A stretch of 64,000 nucleotides of DNA from Ralstonia sp. SET104. GTDB taxonomy: Bacteria > Pseudomonadota > Gammaproteobacteria > Burkholderiales > Burkholderiaceae. The DNA is taken from positions 223,262 to 287,261 of the forward strand of contig NZ_BHVX01000007.1 of the NCBI RefSeq assembly GCF_003851545.1, written 5' to 3'. Shown here piece by piece: positions 8,784 to 17,558 of this stretch (position 1 is the stretch's first letter; each line of letters begins with the position of its first letter). The notes below the pieces were generated by a model, which saw only the letters and a program-made list of their open reading frames with translations, did not search any database and was not told where the DNA came from. The position numbers and the translations under genes are program-made.

Positions 8784-9869
8784 ATGACCACAGTCGGCAG
8801 CTTTCAGATCGATTTCCTGCAATATCTGGACCGCGAGGGCAAGCCGGTTCAGTCGTTGCCGGCATTTGCGCAGGATGCGCAGGCGCTCATTGCGCTGTAC
8901 CGCGCCATGGTGCTCACACGCGCGTTTGACGCCAAGGCGGTTGCGCTGCAGCGCACGGGCAAGCTTGGCACATTCGCATCGTCCGTCGGGCAAGAAGCCA
9001 TCGGCGTGGGGCTGGCCAGCGCCATGCGCCCCGAAGACGTGCTGTTCCCGTCCTACCGCGATCACGCTGCGCAATTGCTGCGCGGCGTGACCATGGCCGA
9101 AAGCCTGCTGTACTGGGGCGGCGACGAGCGCGGCAGCCAGTTCAGCGCGGTTCCTGAAGACTTTCCCAACTGCGTGCCGATCGGCACCCAGGTCTGCCAT
9201 GCGGCGGGCGCGGCCTATGCGTTCCGGTTGCGCGGTCAAGCCCGTGTGGCCGCCTGCATCCTGGGCGACGGCGGCACATCGCGCGGTGACTTTTATGAAG
9301 GCATGAACTTCGCGGGCGTATGGCAGGCGCCGTTGGTCATTGTCATCAACAACAACCAGTGGGCGATCTCGGTGCCGCGCAGCCGCCAGACTGCCGCCCA
9401 GACGCTGGCGCAAAAAGCCATCGCCGCAGGCATCGCCGGCCTGCAGGTTGACGGCAACGATGTGATTGCCGTGCATCAAGCCGCGCAGGACGCCATCGAC
9501 CGTGCAAGAGCAGGGGGCGGCCCCACGCTCATTGAAGCCGTCACGTACCGCCTGGGCGACCACACCACCGCCGACGACGCCACGCGTTACCGCGATTCCG
9601 ACATCGTCAAACAGGCCTGGCAGGCCGAGCCTGTCCTGCGGTTGCGCAACTACCTGACCAGCATCAACGCCTGGGACAAGGCGCAGGAGGATCAGCTTGG
9701 CCGCGCGTGCTACGCCCAGGTGGAAGAGGCGGTGGCCGCGTATCAGGCCGTTGAGCATCCCGAGCCATCGGCGATGTTCGATCATCTGTATGCGACGCTG
9801 CCGAGCGCGCTTGAATGGCAGCGTGCGATGGCGCTCGCGTTTGCATCAAACGGGGCGAGCCATGGCTGA
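8784..9869 (+). CDS. pdhA: 2-oxoacid (pyruvate) dehydrogenase E1 alpha
   Basis: A 361-residue thiamine-diphosphate subunit resembling Bacillus PdhA. The cofactor motif is GDGGTSRGDFYEGMN through INNNQWAIS (about residues 165-195); TFRxG-type TYRLGDHTTADD follows. With E1 beta it decarboxylates a 2-oxoacid and loads the acyl group on E2 lipoyl lysine. The start at 8784 follows GAGGGGG. Its end overlaps E1 beta by eight bases. Pyruvate is the likeliest substrate by resemblance; a branched-chain 2-oxoacid is not excluded. Confidence 0.82.
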   Translation: MTTVGSFQIDFLQYLDREGKPVQSLPAFAQDAQALIALYRAMVLTRAFDAKAVALQRTGKLGTFASSVGQEAIGVGLASAMRPEDVLFPSYRDHAAQLLRGVTMAESLLYWGGDERGSQFSAVPEDFPNCVPIGTQVCHAAGAAYAFRLRGQARVAACILGDGGTSRGDFYEGMNFAGVWQAPLVIVINNNQWAISVPRSRQTAAQTLAQKAIAAGIAGLQVDGNDVIAVHQAAQDAIDRARAGGGPTLIEAVTYRLGDHTTADDATRYRDSDIVKQAWQAEPVLRLRNYLTSINAWDKAQEDQLGRACYAQVEEAVAAYQAVEHPEPSAMFDHLYATLPSALEWQRAMALAFASNGASHG

Positions 9870-10842
9870 CGTCAACCTCGTTGAAGCCGTCAACATGGCG
9901 CTGGCCTACGCGCTGGAGCACGACCCGTCCGTGGTGCTGATGGGCGAAGACATTGGCGTGAACGGTGGTGTGTTTCGCGCCACGGTAGGCCTGCAGACAC
10001 GCTTCGGCCCGCAGCGCGTGATCGACAGCCCGTTGGCAGAATCCGCATTGGCTGGTACCGCCATCGGCATGGCGGCCATGGGGCTCAAGCCGGTGGTCGA
10101 AATCCAGTTCAGCGGCTTCATTTACCCGGCCCTCGACCACGTGCTCAACCATGCCGCACGACTGCGAAACCGCACACGCGGACGGCTGTCGTGTCCGCTG
10201 GTGATCCGCTCGCCCAGCGGTGGCGGCATCCACGCGCCGGAGCATCACTCGGAAAGCCCCGAAGCACTGTTCACGCATATCCCGGGGTTGCGTGTGGTGG
10301 TGCCGTCGTCGCCGGCCCGGGCGTATGGGCTGCTGCTGGCGGCCATCCGCGACCCCGATCCGGTGATGTTCTTTGAGCCGACCAAGCTCTATCGCGTATT
10401 TCGCCAGCCGGTGGAAGACGACGGTCAGGCACTGCCGCTGGACACCTGCTTTCTGCTGCGCGACGGCACCGATGTCACGCTGGTGAGCTGGGGCGGCGCG
10501 TTGCAGGAAACGCTCGCCGCTGCGGATCGCCTTGCGGAAGACGGCATCGCCGCCGAGGTGATCGACGTGGCCACGCTCAAGCCGCTTGATATGGAGTCGA
10601 TCCTGGCGTCGGTGGCCAAGACCGGCCGCTGCGTGATCGTGCACGAGGCCGCGCGCACCTCGGGCTTTGGCGCAGAGATCGCCGCCAACGTTGCCGAGCA
10701 CGGGCTGTACTCACTGTTGGCTCCGGTGCAGCGCGTGACCGGCTATGACGTGGTCATGCCGCTGCCCCGGCTGGAGCATCACACCCTGCCGAGCGTGGAG
10801 CGCATCGTTGCAGCGGTCAGAAAAACGATGGAGGGCAGTTGA
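9862..10842 (+). CDS. pdhB: 2-oxoacid (pyruvate) dehydrogenase E1 beta
   Basis: A 326-residue E1 beta subunit. The start is ATG 9862, overlapping the end of E1 alpha; the longer upstream open frame is a re-reading of pdhA. Motifs are VVLMGEDIG near residue 23, PLAESALAGTAIGMA, the EIQFSGFIYPALDHVLNHAA helix, PSGGGIHAPEHHSESPEA, and the C-terminal transketolase domain (VIDVATLKPLD, HEAARTSGFG). It forms an alpha2-beta2 E1 with the upstream subunit. E2 begins three bases after its stop. Confidence 0.85.
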   Translation: MADVNLVEAVNMALAYALEHDPSVVLMGEDIGVNGGVFRATVGLQTRFGPQRVIDSPLAESALAGTAIGMAAMGLKPVVEIQFSGFIYPALDHVLNHAARLRNRTRGRLSCPLVIRSPSGGGIHAPEHHSESPEALFTHIPGLRVVVPSSPARAYGLLLAAIRDPDPVMFFEPTKLYRVFRQPVEDDGQALPLDTCFLLRDGTDVTLVSWGGALQETLAAADRLAEDGIAAEVIDVATLKPLDMESILASVAKTGRCVIVHEAARTSGFGAEIAANVAEHGLYSLLAPVQRVTGYDVVMPLPRLEHHTLPSVERIVAAVRKTMEGS

Positions 10843-10845
10843 GCG

Positions 10846-11958
10846 ATGATCGTCTTTAAACTGCCGGACCTCGGCGAAGGGTTGCAGGAAGCGGAGATCG
10901 TGCAATGGCACGTGCAGGCCGGTGACACGATCGCCGCCGATCAACCGCTGGTCTCCGTTGAAACCGCCAAGGCGATTGTCGAGATTCCATCGCCACAATC
11001 AGGGCGTATCGCCAAGCTGTTCGGCCAGCCGGGCGACGTCGTGCACATTGGCGCGCCGCTGGCGGCATTCGAGGGTGCGGGGGCAGAAGACGCCGATGCT
11101 GGCACCGTGGTCGGTCAGATGCCGGCAGGTCAGCACGTTGTGCGAGAGGCGCCGGCCGCAGTGGGTGGTGCGGCGGCGCCGGGCAGCATCAAAGCCATGC
11201 CGGCGGTTCGAGCGTTGGCTCGCAAGCTCGATGTGGATTTATCGATGGTCACGCCATCGGGGCCGGACGGCGTGATCACTGCGGCCGATGTCGAACGCGC
11301 CGCCAAGACCTTTGCCGAACTGGGCCCGCCCGAGGTGCTGCGTGGCGTGCGCCGGGCCATGGCGCAGAACATGGCGCGCGCCCAGAGCGAAGTGGCTGCC
11401 GCCACCGTCATCGACGACGCTGATATTCATGCATGGGCTCCCGGCACGGATGTCACCATCCGGCTGATCCGCGCACTCGTCGCGGGCTGCCGCGCAGAGC
11501 CTGGGCTCAACGCCTGGTTCGACGGCAACGCTGGCCGCCGTCACGTGGTGGAGAAGATCGACCTGGGCATCGCCGTCGATTTGCCGGATGGCCTGTTCGT
11601 GCCCGTGCTGCGCAACGTCGCGCACCGGGATGCCGCCGATTTGCGCGCTGGCCTGGAACGCATGCGCGCTGACATCAAGGCGCGCAGGATTCCGCCCGAA
11701 GAGTTGCGCGGCAACACGATCACACTGTCGAACTTCGGCATGATCGCGGGCAAATATGCCGCGCCGATTGTCGTGCCGCCCACGGTGGCGATCCTGGGCG
11801 CGGGCCGCATCCACGAACAGGTGGTTGCGGCCAACGGCGTACCGGCTATCCACCGCGTGTTGCCGTTGAGCCTGACGTTTGACCACCGTGTCGCAACGGG
11901 GGGTGAAGCGGCACGGTTTCTGGCTGCCGTGATTGCGGACCTGCAAGCCGCCGAGTAG
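10846..11958 (+). CDS. pdhC: Dihydrolipoamide acyltransferase (E2)
   Basis: A 370-residue E2 with one lipoyl domain (residues 1-75, lipoylated Lys42 in ETAKAIVE), an E3/E1-binding domain (about 120-158, AMPAVRALARKLDVDLS) and a catalytic CAT-like domain. The catalytic motif reads DHRVATGG, with His347 kept but Thr351 where HRxxDG enzymes have Asp. No dihydrolipoyl dehydrogenase gene follows, so E3 must come from elsewhere. The stop is one base from the stop of the convergent amidase gene. The core is short for an E2 and has a single lipoyl domain, as in branched-chain E2s. Confidence 0.82.
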   Translation: MIVFKLPDLGEGLQEAEIVQWHVQAGDTIAADQPLVSVETAKAIVEIPSPQSGRIAKLFGQPGDVVHIGAPLAAFEGAGAEDADAGTVVGQMPAGQHVVREAPAAVGGAAAPGSIKAMPAVRALARKLDVDLSMVTPSGPDGVITAADVERAAKTFAELGPPEVLRGVRRAMAQNMARAQSEVAAATVIDDADIHAWAPGTDVTIRLIRALVAGCRAEPGLNAWFDGNAGRRHVVEKIDLGIAVDLPDGLFVPVLRNVAHRDAADLRAGLERMRADIKARRIPPEELRGNTITLSNFGMIAGKYAAPIVVPPTVAILGAGRIHEQVVAANGVPAIHRVLPLSLTFDHRVATGGEAARFLAAVIADLQAAE

Positions 11959-11959
11959 A

Positions 11960-13435
11960 TCAGCCCAGTAGCGGCGATAGGCTGCGTGCTGGCGCAAAAG
12001 CTTCGTGCCACGCAGCCGCAAGCTGCAACAGCGCAAATTCGGAGCGGGGCGCGGCCATCACCTGCAAGCCCAGCGGCAGGTCATTGGCGGTAAAACCCGA
12101 TGGCAGGCTGGCGGCCGGTACGCCCGCCAGCGTTGCGCCGATCACGACTTCCATCCAGCGGTGATACGTATCCATAGCGCGGCCGGCAACGGTTTTGGGC
12201 CAGTGTTCTTCAGCCGGGAAGGGGGCAATCTGCGTGCAGGGCAGGACGAGGAAATCGTAGTGCCTGAACTGCCCCAGCAGCGCCTGGTACCAGCTCGCGC
12301 GCGTGGCGATGGCGCGGTTGATATCAATGGCGGTGCGGCTGCGGCCGTGCTCGATTTCCCAGATAGCTTCAGGCTTGAGCAACGCGCGCGTGGCGGCGTT
12401 GGCGTGCAGCAGCCCGAGGTTGCCGGACACGCTAAGCGCCCGCAGCGTGCACCAGCATTCCCACAGCGCGTCCATTGCGAAGAAGGGCTGTACGGCCTCG
12501 ATATGGCAGCCCAGCGTTTCGAAGGTGTCGAGCGCTTGCTCGTTAATGGCAAGCACTTCGGGATCGACGGCAAGATAGCCGCCAAAATCGCCCAGCCAAC
12601 CGATGCGCGCTTGCCGGAAATCACGATGCAGCGGCTGCGCGAAGCACGACGGATCGTCACTCAATGAAAGGGGCGCACGCGGGTCGTAACCGGCCTGCGT
12701 GGCGAGCAACCAGGCGAGGTCTTGCGGGTTGCGCGCCATCGGGCCTTCGGTGCCCAGTTGCTGGAAGAACACGTCACCGGTGGGGCCGTAGGGCACGCGG
12801 CCGAGGCTTGGGCGCAGGCCGTAGATGTTGTTCCAGGCCGCCGGGTTGCGTAGCGAGCCCATCATGTCGCTGCCGTCGGCCACGGGCAGCATGTTCAGCG
12901 CCAGCGCAGCGGCCGTGCCACCGCTGCTGCCGCCGGCCGAGCGCTCGGGGTTCCAGGCGTTGCGTGTGATGCCGTACACGCGGTTGTAGGTGTGCGAACC
13001 CAGGCCGAACTCCGGCGTGTTGGTCTTGCCGATCAGCACCGCGCCCTGGCGGCGGATACGCTCGACGACGATGCTGTCGTATGTGGGCACGTTGCGCGCC
13101 AGCGCGATGCTGCCCATCGCCGTCACCATGCCAGCGGCGGCGGCCAGGTCTTTGGGCGCTTGCGGAAAGCCATGCATCCAGCCGCCGGACAAGCCTCGCG
13201 ACAGCAACACATCGCGCTCGCGCGCCTGGTCGATGGCCGATTCCGCATCGATGCGCGCCACGACGGCGTTCACCGCAGGGTTATGGCGGTCGATCTGCGC
13301 GAGAAACGCTTCCATGACCTCCACGCACGACACATCGCGCGCGTGGATGCGCCGGGATAGCTCAATCGCGCTCCATTGCACGATCTCTTCGTTGGCAATC
13401 GCAGCTGTTGCGGCGGGGCTAAGGTTCGTTTGCAT
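11960..13435 (-). CDS. Amidase-signature family amidase
   Basis: A 491-residue amidase. The Ser-cisSer-Lys triad can be placed: Lys in QAPKDL (about residue 94), cis-Ser in GGSSGG, and nucleophile Ser in GSDMMGSLRNPA, all in the usual order. Enzymes of this family cleave carboxamides or aryl amides in the cytosol; the substrate is unknown. It is the third gene of an operon with an M20 amidohydrolase (20 bp upstream) and an MFS importer, under a divergent LysR gene. The ATG at 13435 is used; only a weak ribosome site precedes it. Confidence 0.85.
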   Translation of the reverse strand: MQTNLSPAATAAIANEEIVQWSAIELSRRIHARDVSCVEVMEAFLAQIDRHNPAVNAVVARIDAESAIDQARERDVLLSRGLSGGWMHGFPQAPKDLAAAAGMVTAMGSIALARNVPTYDSIVVERIRRQGAVLIGKTNTPEFGLGSHTYNRVYGITRNAWNPERSAGGSSGGTAAALALNMLPVADGSDMMGSLRNPAAWNNIYGLRPSLGRVPYGPTGDVFFQQLGTEGPMARNPQDLAWLLATQAGYDPRAPLSLSDDPSCFAQPLHRDFRQARIGWLGDFGGYLAVDPEVLAINEQALDTFETLGCHIEAVQPFFAMDALWECWCTLRALSVSGNLGLLHANAATRALLKPEAIWEIEHGRSRTAIDINRAIATRASWYQALLGQFRHYDFLVLPCTQIAPFPAEEHWPKTVAGRAMDTYHRWMEVVIGATLAGVPAASLPSGFTANDLPLGLQVMAAPRSEFALLQLAAAWHEAFAPARSLSPLLG

Positions 13436-13455
13436 GCCCTGACCCGAAGTTCACT

Positions 13456-14667
13456 TCAAGCGCTCAGGTACGTCTGCGCCAGACGCACCCAGGCAGCGGC
13501 GCCCAACGGCAGCACCTGATCATTGAAGTCGTAGCCTGGGTTGTGGACCATGCACCCGCCGAACTCGCCTTCGCCATTACCAAGGATCAGGTAGCAACCC
13601 GGCACTTCGTTGAGCATCCAGGCGAAGTCTTCGCTGCCGTTAAGCCCCTTGGGCGCCTGCGTAACGACGTTGTCTGCGCCCACCAGTTCAGTGCAGACCC
13701 GCTGGGCCAACTGCGTCTCGGCCTCGGCATTGACCATGGGCGGCGTCAATTGACGGTAGTCGATCTGCGCCTCAACGCCGTGGGCCTGCGCAGTCAGGCC
13801 AACGATCTCGCGAATGCGCATCTCTACCAGCGCGCGCGTTTCCGGGCGCGCCGCACGCACATTCAGGCCAATCGTCACCGACTCGGGAATCACGTTGTGC
13901 GTGGCGCCACCACGGATGAAACCGACCGACACCACCGCCGTGTCATCGGGCGCAACGTTGCGTGCCACCACAGTCTGCAACGCTGTGATGATGGCGGCGG
14001 ACGCAGCAATCGGGTCGCGCGCGCGGTGCGGCATGGCGCCGTGTCCGCCCATGCCCTTGATGGTGACGTCAGCCACGTCGGAAGACAGGCTGACCGGCCC
14101 CGCCAGCACACGGAAGCTGCCGGCCGGCACGCCCGGCATGTTGTGCAGGGCATAGACCGCATCGCAGGGAAAACGCTCGAACAGCCCGTCTTCGATCATG
14201 GCGCGCGCGCCGCAGAGGTTTTCCTCATCAGGCTGGAAGATGAGGTTGAGCGTGCCGTCAAAGTTGCGGCTTTCAGCCAGGGCCTTGGCGGCGGCCAGCA
14301 GAATGGCGGTGTGCCCATCGTGCCCGCACGCGTGCATCTTGCCGTGGTTGCGGCTGGCGTAAGGCAGGCCGGTCGCCTCAACGATGGGCAGCGCGTCCAT
14401 GTCTGCGCGAATGCCGAGCCGGCGCGTGCCGTTGCCCAACTTCAACTGACCGACCACACCGCTTTGGCCGATGCCGGTATGGACTTCATAGCCCCAGCTT
14501 TTGAGCAGATCCGCAACCAGTGTGCTCGTGGCGCCCACCTCGAAACCGAGTTCGGGTTGCGCGTGAATCTGGCGGCGGATATTGACGAACGTTTCTGTGT
14601 CGATGTGGACGGGCGGCAGCAGATGCGGCAGCAATTGGAAGGGCGTGAGCGTCGGCGCTTTGGTCAT
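13456..14667 (-). CDS. M20-family amidohydrolase (hippurate hydrolase-like)
   Basis: A 403-residue zinc peptidase-like hydrolase of the HipO/IAA-amino-acid hydrolase group. Metal-site segments are visible: MHACGHDGHTA (about residues 108-118), PDEEN for the catalytic glutamate pair, HNMPG and the dimerisation insert, then GSEDFAWML near the end. Members release an acyl or aroyl group from an amino acid, for example benzoate from hippurate. Placement between an importer and an amidase fits uptake and hydrolysis of an N-acyl compound. The actual acyl group is not determined. Confidence 0.85.
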   Translation of the reverse strand: MTKAPTLTPFQLLPHLLPPVHIDTETFVNIRRQIHAQPELGFEVGATSTLVADLLKSWGYEVHTGIGQSGVVGQLKLGNGTRRLGIRADMDALPIVEATGLPYASRNHGKMHACGHDGHTAILLAAAKALAESRNFDGTLNLIFQPDEENLCGARAMIEDGLFERFPCDAVYALHNMPGVPAGSFRVLAGPVSLSSDVADVTIKGMGGHGAMPHRARDPIAASAAIITALQTVVARNVAPDDTAVVSVGFIRGGATHNVIPESVTIGLNVRAARPETRALVEMRIREIVGLTAQAHGVEAQIDYRQLTPPMVNAEAETQLAQRVCTELVGADNVVTQAPKGLNGSEDFAWMLNEVPGCYLILGNGEGEFGGCMVHNPGYDFNDQVLPLGAAAWVRLAQTYLSA

Positions 14668-14695
14668 GTCGGGGTTCCTGCAGACAAATTGGGAG

Positions 14696-16000
14696 TCAGT
14701 GGGTTTCGCGCGCTTCGCGCAGGCTCAGCACGGTCAGCAGCGTGATGGCGCTGCAGGCCATCATGTAAAAGGCAGGGGAGAGCGGATTGCCCGTGCGGGC
14801 CAGCAGCCACGTCACAACAAACTGGCACGAACCGCCAAACACCGTGACGCCGATCGCGTAGATGACCGACAGGCCGCTGGCGCGCACCTTGATCGGCAGC
14901 AGCTCCATCATCATGAGCAGCATGGGCGTAGTGCCCAGGTACAGCGTGCCGGTGAGCAGCGCCGACAGCGCCAGCACCAGCGGCACGCTCGGGTAATGCG
15001 TCATCAGCCAGAAGGCCGGATAGAGCAGCACCACGGTCAGCAGCGTCGCGCCCACCACCAGCGGCTTGCGGCGCGGCAGGCGATCGGCCAGCCAACCCGA
15101 CAGCAGCGACGCGCCAAAGCTCGTCAGCCCCGTCACACAGCCCGCGAGCAGCGACAGCGACGCCGGCAGATGCAGCTCGCGGATCATGTACGTTGGCATG
15201 AAATAGATCACCAGATACGTGCCCACCGTGCCGCCGATGATGGTGAGCACGCCCTTGACGACCAGCCCGCCGTATTCGCGGAACAGCGTGCCAAGCGGGC
15301 TCGGCGCATGCGTTTGTGCGGTGTGGGTTTCGTCCAGATGCGAGCGGATGTAGAGGCCCACCGGCGCGATCAGCAGCCCCAGGAAGAACGGCACGCGCCA
15401 GCCCCAGCTCTGCAGCGCTTCTGGCGACAGACTGCCGTACAGGATGGCCGCCGTGAGCGCGCCGCACAGGGCCGCGATGCCCTGACTGCCCAGTTGCCAG
15501 CTCACGCGAAAACCGCGCCCCTTGATTCCACCGGACTCCATCAGCATGGCAGTCGACGCCCCAATCTCGCCGCCCAGCGAGAAACCCTGCAGCAGCCGCC
15601 CCGCCAGAATGACCAGCGGGCCGAACAGACCCGCGGACGCGTAGGTGGGCGCGACAGCCAGGCACAGCGTGCCGATCACCATCAGGCCGATCGTCAGCGT
15701 CATCGCGGCCTTGCGTCCGCGGCGATCAGCGTAGTTGCCGATGACAAAGCCACCCAGCGGGCGCATCACAAAGCCGATACCAAACGTCGCCACCGCCAGC
15801 AACAGCGAGCCATATGCGCTGTCAGACGGAAAGAACAGCTTGCCGATCATCAAGGCAAAGAAGCTGTAGACCGTGAAGTCGTACATCTCCAGCGCATTGC
15901 CGATAGAGCACGCGGCAATCAATCGCGCTTGGCTGGCTGGCTTGGGAGCAGCAACGGCCGAGCCGGGCAGGGCCGTCGCCGGCAGGGTGGTGTCGTTCAT
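14696..16000 (-). CDS. MFS transporter, metabolite:H+ symporter type
   Basis: A 434-residue, 12-segment major facilitator. The N-terminal AACSIGNALEMYDFTVY segment and the loop GNYADRRGRKAAM are typical of the MHS (ShiA/ProP-like) group, which imports organic acids or osmolytes with protons. The ATG at 16000 sits behind GGAGACC; an in-frame extension upstream lacks a good ribosome site. It is the first gene of the transporter-amidohydrolase-amidase operon and faces a LysR gene. The likely role is import of the compound hydrolysed by the next two enzymes. Confidence 0.87.
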   Translation of the reverse strand: MNDTTLPATALPGSAVAAPKPASQARLIAACSIGNALEMYDFTVYSFFALMIGKLFFPSDSAYGSLLLAVATFGIGFVMRPLGGFVIGNYADRRGRKAAMTLTIGLMVIGTLCLAVAPTYASAGLFGPLVILAGRLLQGFSLGGEIGASTAMLMESGGIKGRGFRVSWQLGSQGIAALCGALTAAILYGSLSPEALQSWGWRVPFFLGLLIAPVGLYIRSHLDETHTAQTHAPSPLGTLFREYGGLVVKGVLTIIGGTVGTYLVIYFMPTYMIRELHLPASLSLLAGCVTGLTSFGASLLSGWLADRLPRRKPLVVGATLLTVVLLYPAFWLMTHYPSVPLVLALSALLTGTLYLGTTPMLLMMMELLPIKVRASGLSVIYAIGVTVFGGSCQFVVTWLLARTGNPLSPAFYMMACSAITLLTVLSLREARETH

Positions 16001-16179
16001 GGGGGGTCTCCGTCCACGATGTTGGGGAAGGGCTTCTATGAGTCCTTGGCGATGAAGTATTCCGGGAACACGCGCGCGGAAAAAATCGCAAATATTCATC
16101 CCAATAACCAAATAGAATCACCGCCATAACCGGCATGTATCCGCTATCAGGGAAAGCCCGTGAGAGCGTGAGCTGGCAC

Positions 16180-16197
16180 GCACACAAAACGGTGTGC
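16180..16197. promoter_or_regulatory. Inverted repeat before LysR gene
   Basis: GCACAC-AAAACG-GTGTGC is a perfect 6-bp inverted repeat 21 bp before the LysR start, inside the 218-bp divergent control region shared with the MFS operon. Position suits autoregulation, but six-base arms are modest evidence. The rest of the region is comparatively AT-rich around 16080-16125, where the operon promoter probably lies. Confidence 0.35.
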
Positions 16198-16218
16198 AAT
16201 GAAGAAAGGAGAAGCCAG

Positions 16219-17136
16219 GTGAAGCTGCACCAGTTGCGCATCCTGCTGGCCGTGGCACAGCACGGCAGCATTCATGAGGCTTCGCGCGGGCTGCATATCT
16301 CGCAGCCGGCGTTATCCAAGGCCATTGCCGAACTGGAGCGGGAGCTTGGCGTGACGCTGCTGTCGCGCTCGGTGCGCGGCGTGAGCCTGACGGCGTATGG
16401 GATGGCGCTTGTCAAACGGGCCAGCGTGGTCGAGCAGGAATTGCGTCACGCGCTGGAAGACATCGAATCCATCCGCGGGCATGCAGAAGCGGAACTCAAC
16501 ATCGGCTTTACCGCCGTGGCCTCCAGCGGGCCATTGCCCGATGCCATGGCAGCATTCCGCACGGGTTTTCCCAACGTGGCGTTGCGCGGTTTCGAGCAGC
16601 GTTCGACGCAGATTCTGGAAGGCCTGCGCGAAGGCCGCATCGATCTGGGGCTGATCTCCACCAACAGCGGGCCCGGCACGAGCAGCTTTCAGTGGGAGCC
16701 GTTGTTCTCCGTGCCGATGCGCCTGGCAGTGCGCCCCGGTCATCCGCTGAGAAAAACGCGCAAGCTGCGCGCACTGCTGGATGCCGACTGGCTGGTGCTG
16801 GACCCGCTCGATGACCCAGGCAGCCCAATGGCCAGCCTGATGCGCCTGCACCGGCTGGAAATCCCACGCCGTATCGTACAAAGCGGGTCCAACCTGCTTG
16901 GCTTGCAGTTGGCCACGAAGACGGACCTGGTGAGCATGTGGTCGAATTTCGTCTTCGCCAACACGCTGGGGCCGCTGCGCACGATTCCGGGCGCGCTGGA
17001 AATTCTGCCGGTGGAAGATGAACTACCGGATTTCAGCGTCTACATGGTCTATCGGTCAGCCGATCTGATGACGCACGCCTGTGCTGAATTCTGCAAGGAG
17101 ATTCGGCACGCTGCGCAGCGGTATCGCCACGGTTGA
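16219..17136 (+). CDS. LysR-family regulator of the amidase operon
   Basis: A 305-residue LysR protein. The start is GTG 16219 (VKLHQLRILLAVAQHGS) behind AAGGAG; the frame is open further up but that part has no LysR similarity. The helix-turn-helix covers IHEASRGLHISQPALSKAIA, residues 18-37, and the effector domain starts near 90. It diverges from the MFS-M20-amidase operon and is presumed to activate it in response to the substrate. Confidence 0.88.
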   Translation: MKLHQLRILLAVAQHGSIHEASRGLHISQPALSKAIAELERELGVTLLSRSVRGVSLTAYGMALVKRASVVEQELRHALEDIESIRGHAEAELNIGFTAVASSGPLPDAMAAFRTGFPNVALRGFEQRSTQILEGLREGRIDLGLISTNSGPGTSSFQWEPLFSVPMRLAVRPGHPLRKTRKLRALLDADWLVLDPLDDPGSPMASLMRLHRLEIPRRIVQSGSNLLGLQLATKTDLVSMWSNFVFANTLGPLRTIPGALEILPVEDELPDFSVYMVYRSADLMTHACAEFCKEIRHAAQRYRHG

Positions 17137-17207
17137 GCATCAAACCGGCAGCGTGCCTGGGTTGGCCTAGATGCGACATTAGAAAAACGGCCAACATCAT
17201 TCTTCCG

Positions 17208-17315
17208 CATAATTTGCATTATGTTAAATAAAAGATGCGCCAGCACACCCACTGAGCCCAGCCCGCACGTTCATTTTCGGGAATCTGTTCTCGTTTTTTC
17301 AGAATTCTGTTCCCG
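17208..17315. repeat. Repeats in the AT-rich leader before the zinc-ribbon/dbpA genes
   Basis: The 222 bp before 17359 are unusually AT-rich for this window. They hold CATAAT-TTGC-ATTATG (17208-17223), a perfect inverted repeat; the palindrome CAGAATTCTG (17300-17309); and a near-direct repeat GAATCTGTTCTCG (17281-17293) / GAATTCTGTTCCCG (17302-17315). They may be regulatory or leader-RNA elements for the dbpA unit. Function is unknown. Confidence 0.4.
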
Positions 17316-17358
17316 GCAGCTAGCTTGTATGCGCAAATAGGCATTTCCGGAGAAAACC

Positions 17359-17544
17359 GTGTTCACTTGCAAAAACCAGAGCTGCGGCACGCAGTGGAGC
17401 CTGCCCGACGTCGTCATCAAGGATGAAGGCCAAGGGCCGCTGTTCCGCTGCCCGCTATGCGGCGCACGAAACTACGTCAAGCGCTTTGAGGCCGGCGACG
17501 GCAAAGTCGTCTACAAACAACTCGAAGGCCGGCCGCTCAATTGA
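17359..17544 (+). CDS. Zinc-ribbon microprotein
   Basis: A 61-residue protein with two cysteine knuckles: Cys4-x4-Cys9 (CKNQSC) and CPLC near residue 32, which form a probable zinc ribbon. The start is GTG 17359 after CCGGAG. Its stop overlaps a possible TTG start of dbpA and lies 14 bp before the dbpA ATG, so the two are likely co-transcribed. A role linked to RNA or ribosome handling is suggested only by that linkage. Confidence 0.7.
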   Translation: MFTCKNQSCGTQWSLPDVVIKDEGQGPLFRCPLCGARNYVKRFEAGDGKVVYKQLEGRPLN

Positions 17545-17558
17545 CCCAGCGCAACGAC

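Noticed and set aside
14582..16129. 515-codon plus-strand open frame
   Set aside because: It is antisense to the M20 and MFS genes and is low-complexity, Gln/Arg/His-rich sequence with no family features.
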